NCBI GenBank assembly: GCA_937877125.1
Contig: CALEFQ010000006.1
Coordinates: 1-7,544, forward strand
DNA from: an uncultured bacterium
GTDB taxonomy: Bacteria > Patescibacteriota > CALEFQ01
DNA: 7,544 bases
Direction: 5' to 3'
A program made the translations under genes and the position numbers. This document shows positions 1 to 4,336 of this stretch, one piece after another. How positions within the stretch are numbered: position 1 is the stretch's first letter; each line of letters opens with the position of its first letter. The notes below the pieces were generated by a model that was given only the letters and a program-made list of their open reading frames with translations, did no database searches and was not told the origin of the DNA.

Positions 1-54
1 ACGGCATACGAGATATCCACTCGTGACGGAGTTCAGACGTGTGCTCTTCCGATC
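1..54 (+). other. Illumina P7/index adapter contamination
   Basis: The first 14 bases match the end of the Illumina P7 flow-cell sequence (ACGGCATACGAGAT). They are followed by an 8-base index (ATCCACTC, 15-22) and then the read-2 primer part (GTGAC, then GGAGTTCAGACGTGTG and CTCTTCCGATC). Relative to the standard primer one T is missing after GTGAC, and the usual final T is absent. This is a library artefact, not genome sequence. It sets the artificial left end of the contig and truncates hypE. Confidence 0.98.
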
Positions 55-319
55 CGCCTGGGAAAAAGAGCGGGTCAACGATATATGAATCCGTTGTGAA
101 AACCAATTTTCGCCCCTCCTTCGCTCCGTCCTTGCCTCCGGTAATGGCGGAGCTTCGGGGGGCGCGGCCTGGCCAATTTCGATAAGCCGCGTCCTGATCC
201 CGCCCGCGCCAATCATTTGATGGCGGCAAAATCTTAAAAATATCACGCAGGAGTTCCTGCATTTCTTTTCCGCCGCCGCCGTGGCTGAGTTTGATTATTT
301 TTGCGACATAACTAACCAT
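55..319 (-). CDS. hypE: Hydrogenase maturation protein HypE, N-terminal fragment
   Basis: HypE is the cytoplasmic enzyme that takes a carbamoyl group from HypF onto its C-terminal cysteine and dehydrates it with ATP to a thiocyanate, the source of the cyanide ligands of [NiFe] hydrogenases. Only 88 residues are present before the adapter. The family signatures are clear: LSHGGGGKEMQELL near residues 11-24 (the Gly-rich N-terminal motif) and LVFTTDSYIVDPLFFPG at 72-88. The ATG at 319 is the first possible start in this frame, because a TAA lies just upstream. It overlaps the end of the methyltransferase gene by 25 bp, implying translational coupling. The linker between the two motifs is about 14 residues longer than in E. 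coli HypE, recalled from memory, and residues 52-70 are encoded by a GC-rich palindrome. The catalytic C-terminal cysteine lies beyond the contig end. Confidence 0.93.
111..164. repeat. GC-rich imperfect palindrome inside hypE
   Basis: The outer arms CGCCCC (111-116) and GGGGCG (159-164) are exact reverse complements, as are GCTCCG (123-128) and CGGAGC (148-153). An alternative inner stem pairs CTCCG (136-140) with CGGAG. The element lies within the hypE reading frame, encodes roughly residues 52-70 (Arg/Gly/Ala/Ser-rich), and falls in a linker between two conserved motifs. It resembles a palindromic repeat that has inserted in a coding region; its copy number elsewhere cannot be seen here. 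Confidence 0.6.
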
Positions 320-927
320 CGGCTTTTATGATCTTTAACAATATTTAGCTTGGTAAATTCAGAAAACATTTTCCGCGTTTCTTCTTCCGTGAAACCACTG
401 TGCAATAAACCTTTCTCGGGACCGGTCAGGGGCTCAAATGTCCCGGGTTCGATTTCCCGAAATGGTTTATGACGTGCTTTCATCACTTCAACATCGGAAA
501 TGGTGATGAAAGTCCAGCCGCCAGGAACAAGCGCCTGGTTAACCCTGGATATAAGCGAGTTTATCGCCGCCTTTCGGCCATGATGGATTGCCGCGACTGA
601 AACAACTAAGTCGTATTTATTGACCGGGATCTCATATTGATACATATCAACCACCTGAATCAGCTCAGTTTCCCCAACTAACTGACGCGTTACCTCCACG
701 GCCTTAGCACTAGAATCTATTCCGGCTACCTGAAAACCATGATCCTTGAGATATTTCAGATACGTTCCCTCGCCACAGCCAATATCTAGGGCCGATTTTT
801 GGGGGAAATTATGATTTTTCACAAAATCAATAAACAGCGGGTGCAAATTTCCACCAATTGTGGCGTATTTCTCGCCCGCTCCCAAATATTCCCGATAAAT
901 TTTGTCCCAGACAGTTGACTTAGACAT
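295..927 (-). CDS. Class I SAM-dependent methyltransferase (TehB/UbiG-like fold)
   Basis: This 210-residue protein has a Rossmann-fold methyltransferase core. Motif I is LDIGCGEGTYL (about residues 47-57), the acidic end of strand beta2 is in VAGIDSS (68-73), and motif IV-like sequence is YDLVVSVAAIHH (about 105-116). The later LVPGGWTFITISD segment matches motif VI in this superfamily. The substrate cannot be told from sequence; TehB-like and small-molecule methyltransferases are the nearest recognisable group. The ATG at 927 overlaps the upstream small gene by 8 bp (ATGTCTAA), and its 3' end overlaps the hypE start by 25 bp, so it is embedded in the hyp operon between hypD and hypE. Methyltransferases are not part of the known Hyp pathway, so the link is positional. 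Confidence is high for the fold and low for the role. Confidence 0.9.
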   Translation of the reverse strand: MSKSTVWDKIYREYLGAGEKYATIGGNLHPLFIDFVKNHNFPQKSALDIGCGEGTYLKYLKDHGFQVAGIDSSAKAVEVTRQLVGETELIQVVDMYQYEIPVNKYDLVVSVAAIHHGRKAAINSLISRVNQALVPGGWTFITISDVEVMKARHKPFREIEPGTFEPLTGPEKGLLHSGFTEEETRKMFSEFTKLNIVKDHKSRWLVMSQK

Positions 928-1198
928 GATATTTTCTTTTCATTATTGCTTGATGATAATTAAAATTATTCAGGCCGAAAAATTCCACACTCTTTTGATC
1001 GCTTTTCCTTTTCATCTCCGGCGTCATCTCCTGCCAGTTTTTCCAAATACGCTCTTGCTCGGCCATATTAGGCTCCTCATGAATCAACTCAATCCCCGTT
1101 TCCGCCCGCCACCGATGAACGGGATCATGTAGCAGATAATCAGCTTTATCAGGATAATTCTTCCTAATCTCTTCTACATTGTAAGGACGCTGAAACAT
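920..1198 (-). CDS. Conserved-looking small protein of unknown function
   Basis: I do not recognise this 92-residue family. The protein is charged and rich in Trp, Asn, Glu and Lys, with no signal peptide, membrane segment or cysteine. It begins MFQRPYNVEEIRKNYPD and contains HDPVHRWRAETGIELIH (about residues 24-40) followed by an amphipathic, probably helical segment with EQERIWKNWQEMTPEMKRK (47-65). Reality as a gene is supported by its position: its stop overlaps the methyltransferase start by 8 bp in the same direction, and it follows hypD after only 32 bp. No Shine-Dalgarno site is visible; the upstream leader is the TTTTGAC heptad repeat plus AT-rich sequence. It may act together with the downstream methyltransferase, for example as a helper subunit, but that is inference from overlap alone. 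Confidence 0.72.
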   Translation of the reverse strand: MFQRPYNVEEIRKNYPDKADYLLHDPVHRWRAETGIELIHEEPNMAEQERIWKNWQEMTPEMKRKSDQKSVEFFGLNNFNYHQAIMKRKYHV

Positions 1199-1206
1199 AA
1201 TATTAC

Positions 1207-1234
1207 TTTTGACTTTTGACCTTTGACTTTTTAC
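1207..1234. repeat. TTTTGAC heptad tandem repeat (four units)
   Basis: Four consecutive 7-bp units on the plus strand, TTTTGAC, TTTTGAC, CTTTGAC and TTTTTAC (1207-1234), fill nearly all of the 32-bp gap between hypD and the small downstream gene and run over the hypD stop codon (1231-1233). The unit length is the same as in the GTCTTT palindromes, but the sequence differs and there is no inverted partner arm. Confidence 0.8.
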
Positions 1235-2274
1235 TTATACTCATATTTTATCCGACACGCGCCTTCCCGCGACACCATACATGCTCCGATCGGTTTTTCG
1301 GGAGTGCAAGCACGGCCGAAGAGTTTACAGTCTTCTGGTGAAATTAGACCCTTGATCACGTCACCGCAACGGCATTTTGCGTTTTGCGTTTTGCGTTTTG
1401 CGTTCACCAAATAATTGCGTATAACCTTTTTATAAACCGCCTTGGCATCCCATTTCGTATACCTTTTCTTTATTTCCATCCCCGATTTCGGAATTTGGCC
1501 CAGTCCGTGCCATTCGCTATCGATCGGCTTAAATACTTCGGCGATCAAGTTTTGCGCCTGACGATTGCCATTTTTCTTAACCAGTCGGCGGTATTCATTT
1601 TCAACCCTAGACTCACCCTGGACAATCTGGCGCAAGAGCATAATAATCGCCAGCAAAATATCGGCCGGTTCGAAACCCGCGATCACCTGCGGCTTTTTTA
1701 TCACGCTGTATGGCTTGAGCCCGATAATCGCCGAAACGTGGCCGGGATTGATGAAACCGTCAATCTTGATCTGCTTATCTCGGCTCAATGCCAACATCGC
1801 CGGCGGAAAATACTTGTGGGCGGAATAAACCGTGAGACCGTGCTTGATCGCGGCGGCCGTCATCGGCGCCGTGGTCTCAAAACCGATGCCGAAAAAAACT
1901 ACTTCTGGCTCAGTCCTTTTCCAGTCAAGTGCTTCTTCCACCGAATAGACCGCTTTGACTTTGGCGCCACCGGCCTTAGCTTGCTCCAGGCTCATCACAG
2001 TGCCCGGTACGCGCAACACATCACCATAGCATGCGATCGGGATACCGCTCAAGGCTAATCCCACCACCGCGTCAATATCGCTCTGCGGGATGACACAAAC
2101 GGGACAGCCCGGCCCGGTCACGAGCTCGATTTTTGTCGGCAAAACCGCGCGCAGGCCGGAACGCGAAATCGCCTCGGTGTGCGTACCGCAGACTTCCATG
2201 AGGCGAATTGGTTTGCGAAGCATTAAAGCTAAACGCTCTATTTCGCGGGTAAGTTGTAGGGTGGACGAAGGCAT
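1231..2274 (-). CDS. hypD: Hydrogenase maturation factor HypD
   Basis: HypD is the [4Fe-4S] scaffold on which, with HypC, the Fe(CN)2CO group of [NiFe] hydrogenases is assembled in the cytoplasm. The 347-residue product is near the usual family length and carries the diagnostic motifs: MEVCGTHTEAI with Cys29, GPGCPVC with Cys57 and Cys60, GIGFETTAP (about 129-137), and a C-terminal cysteine set CRCG (301, 303), Cys316, Cys323, Cys332 and Cys340, which includes the cluster ligands. The ATG at 2274 is directly preceded by palindromic repeat A, leaving no space for a Shine-Dalgarno site. Just before the C-terminal cysteine domain, residues 291-300 (NAKRKTQNAK) are encoded by a four-copy 7-bp tandem repeat, which looks like an insertion or expansion in a linker. 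HypC lies immediately upstream, the expected partner. Confidence 0.98.
   Translation of the reverse strand: MPSSTLQLTREIERLALMLRKPIRLMEVCGTHTEAISRSGLRAVLPTKIELVTGPGCPVCVIPQSDIDAVVGLALSGIPIACYGDVLRVPGTVMSLEQAKAGGAKVKAVYSVEEALDWKRTEPEVVFFGIGFETTAPMTAAAIKHGLTVYSAHKYFPPAMLALSRDKQIKIDGFINPGHVSAIIGLKPYSVIKKPQVIAGFEPADILLAIIMLLRQIVQGESRVENEYRRLVKKNGNRQAQNLIAEVFKPIDSEWHGLGQIPKSGMEIKKRYTKWDAKAVYKKVIRNYLVNAKRKTQNAKCRCGDVIKGLISPEDCKLFGRACTPEKPIGACMVSREGACRIKYEYK
1375..1402. repeat. Perfect 4 x 7-bp tandem repeat (TTTTGCG) inside hypD
   Basis: Four exact copies of TTTTGCG (1375-1381, 1382-1388, 1389-1395, 1396-1402) lie in the hypD coding sequence; on the coding strand the unit is CGCAAAA. Because 7 is not a multiple of 3, gain or loss of one unit would shift the reading frame just ahead of the C-terminal cysteine domain of HypD. 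The tract encodes the Lys/Asn/Gln-rich linker at residues 291-300. Confidence 0.92.
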
Positions 2275-2348
2275 GGTCTTTGGTCTTTAGTCTTTGGTCT
2301 TTGGCCCAGAAAAACCGGCTAAAGACTAAAGACAAAAGACTAACGACC
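2275..2348. repeat. Heptad palindrome A (hypC-hypD spacer)
   Basis: Plus-strand left arm: GGTCTTT, GGTCTTT, AGTCTTT, GGTCTTT, then GGCC (2275-2306). Loop of 10 bases (2307-2316). Right arm: GGCT, AAAGACT, AAAGACA, AAAGACT, AACGACC (2317-2348). The left arm starts at the base next to the hypD ATG (2274). The right arm runs over the hypC stop codon (2340-2342), so the last residues of HypC are encoded by the element. There is no T-tract, so it is not a classical terminator. Confidence 0.9.
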
Positions 2349-2552
2349 CTTAGTAAAATCTGCTAAAGCCAATTTTGCTTCCTTGCTATCCAACACCCCA
2401 ATGGCAAACCCTGTATGTACCGTGACATAATCGCCAACCTTAGCCTCCGGCACTAATTCCAAACTGACGGTCTTTTTTAGCCCGTTAAACGAAACGACCG
2501 CGTGGCGGTCGCGGCGCAGGGAGATGATTTTACCGGGGATGGCGAGGCACAT
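2340..2552 (-). CDS. hypC: Hydrogenase maturation chaperone HypC
   Basis: HypC is a small cytoplasmic chaperone that binds the Fe(CN)2CO intermediate with HypD and delivers it to the hydrogenase large subunit. The 70-residue product starts MCLAIPGK, the family signature; Cys2 is the conserved functional cysteine. The remainder fits the OB-like HypC/HupF fold (VVSFNGLKKTVSLELVPEAKVGDYVTVHTGFAIG). Length is normal. The ATG at 2552 is three bases from palindrome B and lacks a Shine-Dalgarno site. The C-terminal end (final Gly-Arg) and the TAG stop fall inside palindrome A, suggesting that repeat insertion replaced or trimmed the original tail. hypD follows 65 bp downstream. Confidence 0.97.
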   Translation of the reverse strand: MCLAIPGKIISLRRDRHAVVSFNGLKKTVSLELVPEAKVGDYVTVHTGFAIGVLDSKEAKLALADFTKGR

Positions 2553-2555
2553 TAA

Positions 2556-2632
2556 AGTCTTTGGTCTTTAGTCTTTGGTCTTTGGCCAAGTTCTTTCAGG
2601 GCTAAAGACAAAAGACCAATGACTAAAGACCC
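2556..2632. repeat. Heptad palindrome B (DUF498-hypC spacer)
   Basis: Left arm: AGTCTTT, GGTCTTT, AGTCTTT, GGTCTTT, GGCC (2556-2587). Loop of 12 bases (2588-2599). Right arm: GGCT, AAAGACA, AAAGACC, AATGACT, AAAGACC and one further C (2600-2632). It fills almost the whole 80-bp gap, ending one base before the TAA stop of the upstream gene and beginning three bases from the hypC start. The layout is the same as in palindrome A, including one degenerate AAYGAC unit in the right arm only. Confidence 0.9.
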
Positions 2633-2995
2633 TTAGCATGTCGTATGAATCAACGCATTCACTACCTTATTTTCTTTCACCAGCTCATTGTACGTACTCA
2701 CCGCCTGGGGAGTAGTCTGGATAATCAAACGCGGCACGGCGCCTTCCAGTTTAAGGGAAACCTCTTCATCAACTTCCAGCACGCCTTCCTGTCCGGTACC
2801 GATCAAAACCACGTCCGGACTTCCGCTTAGTAATTTGGCCGTTTCCCAATCTCCGACCCGGTGGGTAGTCTTAAATAGTTCGTGTAATTTTTTGGCGTCG
2901 CGCTCCTCCACCTTATCACCGATAATCAAAACCTGGCCGTACTTCTGACCGGCAATGGTGATGGAACCGAAGCGACAGGAATCAATGTGAGGCAT
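2633..2995 (-). CDS. Mth938-domain (DUF498/NDUFAF3-like) protein
   Basis: This 120-residue protein matches the Mth938/DUF498 fold: an N-terminal beta segment (FGSITIAGQKYGQVLIIGDKV), the central DVVLIGTGQEGVLEV segment (about residues 61-75), and the characteristic C-terminal TYNELVKENKVVNALIHTTC ending. Relatives include human AAMDC and the complex I assembly factor NDUFAF3; the biochemical activity is not established. Placement between a hydrogenase NAD(P)-linked subunit and hypC suggests a part in assembly or maturation of a redox complex, but this is inference. The ATG at 2995 is one base from palindrome C and has no Shine-Dalgarno site; the TAA stop abuts palindrome B. The terminal cysteine (Cys120) and Cys7 are the only cysteines. 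Confidence 0.82.
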   Translation of the reverse strand: MPHIDSCRFGSITIAGQKYGQVLIIGDKVEERDAKKLHELFKTTHRVGDWETAKLLSGSPDVVLIGTGQEGVLEVDEEVSLKLEGAVPRLIIQTTPQAVSTYNELVKENKVVNALIHTTC

Positions 2996-2996
2996 A

Positions 2997-3063
2997 GGTC
3001 TTTGGTCTTTTGTCTTTAGTCTTTGGCCCCATCTTTTATGCTAAAGACCAACGACTAAAGACC
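2997..3063. repeat. Heptad palindrome C (hydG-DUF498 spacer)
   Basis: Left arm: GGTCTTT, GGTCTTT, TGTCTTT, AGTCTTT, GGCC (2997-3028). Loop of 11 bases (3029-3039). Right arm: GCT, AAAGACC, AACGACT, AAAGACC (3040-3063). The left arm has four units, the right arm three. It starts two bases from the ATG of the DUF498 gene and ends four bases from the stop codon of the upstream gene. Confidence 0.9.
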
Positions 3064-3067
3064 TCTA

Positions 3068-3907
3068 CTAAACCGCTCCTTTAATCCCCTTGATCTCCGC
3101 GTACCGAAACACCGGCCCCTCGTCGCACACCAGCTTCGGCCCGATGCCGCAGTGATGGCATTCGCCCACCCCGCACTGCATATGGCGCTCCAGCGAAATA
3201 TAAATATCTTCGTCTTTGACCTTATGCCGGTGCAGCGCCTCGATCACAAATTTACACATCACCGGTGGACCGACGATAAAAACCACGGGATCGCTCACCA
3301 GCTTTTTTCCGTCCACCAGCGAGGTAATCAATCCTTCGTCGCAGACCACGGGACATTTCTGCCCGCAATGCTTATCGACCGTCAGTGCCACTTTAATTTT
3401 TTTCCGCCACTCACCCAGTTCAGGTTTATACAATAACTCATTTTCACTGCGCGCCCCGTAAAAAAGCTGGATTTCCTTAAAGTTTTCCGGCCGAGCAATA
3501 GCGTCTAAAACAACCGCCCGCAGCGGCACGATGCCGATCCCGCCGGCAATCATGAGCAAATTACGATTTTTCAGCAATTTTGCCGGGAAAGATCCCTTGC
3601 CCAGCGGACCACGAATACCGATCAAGTCGCCCGCTTTCTTCTTATGAAGTTCCGTCGTCAAACGCCCGACTGCCCGGACTCCGATTTCAAAAGTATCAGT
3701 TTTAAATGACGACGAGGCGATACCGACCGGAGCTTCGCCGAAACCAGCGATGGAAAACATTACAAACTGACCGGGGTGGAAATAAAAATTTTTCTGATCT
3801 TGCGGATCGCTGAATTGCAAAACAAATGACTTCACCCGAGGCGCTTCGTCGCGGACGGAGATGATTTTTACCGGTTTGGGATCGTAGTTATTGATCATTG
3901 CTTTCAA
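3068..3907 (-). CDS. hydG: Sulfhydrogenase gamma subunit-like FAD/NAD(P)/[2Fe-2S] oxidoreductase
   Basis: This is a ferredoxin-reductase-type electron-transfer subunit (HydG of Pyrococcus sulfhydrogenase, AsrB-like; not the [FeFe] maturase of the same name) that would pass electrons between NAD(P)H and the iron-sulfur subunits. Seen in order: an FAD-binding barrel with HPGQFVMFSI (44-53) and PVGIASSS (60-67), a nucleotide-binding domain with MIAGGIGIVPLRA (119-131), a VGPPVM motif (about 212-217), and a C-terminal [2Fe-2S] site, Cys245-x4-Cys250-x2-Cys253-x7-Cys261. Numbering is from the TTG at 3907; an ATG at 3898 (MINNYDPK) is equally plausible and may be the real start. An extra cysteine triplet (181, 185, 189) is unusual. 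Dihydroorotate dehydrogenase electron-transfer subunits are related, but the neighbouring hydB-like and hyp genes favour the hydrogenase role. Confidence 0.87.
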   Translation of the reverse strand: MKAMINNYDPKPVKIISVRDEAPRVKSFVLQFSDPQDQKNFYFHPGQFVMFSIAGFGEAPVGIASSSFKTDTFEIGVRAVGRLTTELHKKKAGDLIGIRGPLGKGSFPAKLLKNRNLLMIAGGIGIVPLRAVVLDAIARPENFKEIQLFYGARSENELLYKPELGEWRKKIKVALTVDKHCGQKCPVVCDEGLITSLVDGKKLVSDPVVFIVGPPVMCKFVIEALHRHKVKDEDIYISLERHMQCGVGECHHCGIGPKLVCDEGPVFRYAEIKGIKGAV

Positions 3908-3912
3908 GATTG

Positions 3913-3944
3913 GGTCTTTTGTCTTTGGTCTTTAGTCTTTGGCC
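3913..3944. repeat. Heptad palindrome D, left arm
   Basis: Four units (GGTCTTT, TGTCTTT, GGTCTTT, AGTCTTT) followed by GGCC (3941-3944). The last C is also the final base of the TAG stop of the four-helix-bundle gene. The matching right arm is not adjacent but lies at 4308-4325, on the other side of that gene. Confidence 0.88.
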
Positions 3945-4285
3945 TATCTAAGCGAATTAATAAAAGAACTTATTAAACCTCCTACATGCTGACACTTTTC
4001 TAATTCGGATTTGATTTCCATTTTATGAAGTCTGGCCAAAAGATGGAGCGCGGTCACAGTTTCGTATAGCGAACCTCGAGATATTTTCAAGTACCTAATA
4101 AAATCTTTATCGCTATTACTGCTCTGTCCTTCGGCGATATTCAGCGGGATTGAAGTCACCGCCCGCCGCAATTGAGCTAACAAACCAAATTTCTCGATGG
4201 ACGGGCACTTTTCCTGGAAGCGGTAGATCGACTCGGCCAAATACATAGCCGCTTGCCAAACTCTTAAACGTTCAAACTTGTACAC
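3944..4285 (-). CDS. Four-helix-bundle protein of the S23/IVP (23S rRNA intervening sequence) family
   Basis: The 113-residue product matches the family in which proteins encoded by 23S rRNA intervening sequences were first described and which includes structural relatives of the Avd accessory protein of diversity-generating retroelements. Family hallmarks are visible: FERLRVWQAAMYLAESIY at the start, then FGLLAQLRRAVTSIPLNIAEG (about 53-73, the most conserved stretch), then DFIRYLKISRGSLYE (about 81-95). The biochemical function is not known. Start is GTG at 4285, preceded by a strong Shine-Dalgarno site, unlike its neighbours. The gene interrupts the hydB-hydG pair and sits exactly between the separated arms of a heptad palindrome (4308-4325 and 3913-3944), its stop codon touching one arm. 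This suggests it arrived with, or lives in, the repeat element. Confidence 0.93.
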   Translation of the reverse strand: MYKFERLRVWQAAMYLAESIYRFQEKCPSIEKFGLLAQLRRAVTSIPLNIAEGQSSNSDKDFIRYLKISRGSLYETVTALHLLARLHKMEIKSELEKCQHVGGLISSFINSLR

Positions 4286-4288
4286 AAT

Positions 4289-4297
4289 CCCTCCTCT
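4289..4297 (-). promoter_or_regulatory. Strong Shine-Dalgarno site of the four-helix-bundle gene
   Basis: The coding strand reads AGAGGAGGG, with AGGAGG at 4295-4290, four bases before the GTG start at 4285. It decides the GTG start and contrasts with hypC, hypD, hydB and the DUF498 gene, whose start codons are directly preceded by repeat sequence with no such site. Confidence 0.82.
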
Positions 4298-4307
4298 ATA
4301 ATTAATT

Positions 4308-4325
4308 GGCTAAAGACAAAAGACC
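4308..4325. repeat. Heptad palindrome D, right arm
   Basis: GGCT, AAAGACA and AAAGACC (4308-4325): the same right-arm pattern as the other elements, shortened to two units. It is the inverted partner of 3913-3944 but is separated from it by the four-helix-bundle gene and its 22-bp leader. Confidence 0.85.
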
Positions 4326-4336
4326 TTTTAAAAATA

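Noticed and set aside
1199..1210. Promoter -10 box (TAATAT on the minus strand) before the 92-aa gene
   Set aside because: It lies within ten bases of the ATG, has no convincing -35 partner, and the AT-rich heptad repeat makes chance matches likely.
1384..2058. Long open frame on the plus strand, opposite hypD
   Set aside because: It is fully antisense to hypD, whose conserved cysteine motifs are intact; the translated product shows no recognisable domain, so it is a shadow frame.
4298..4320. Promoter for the four-helix-bundle gene (TTGTCT and TATAG-like boxes on the minus strand)
   Set aside because: The spacing is about 12-13 bp, too short for a sigma-70 promoter, and one box is part of the repeat arm.
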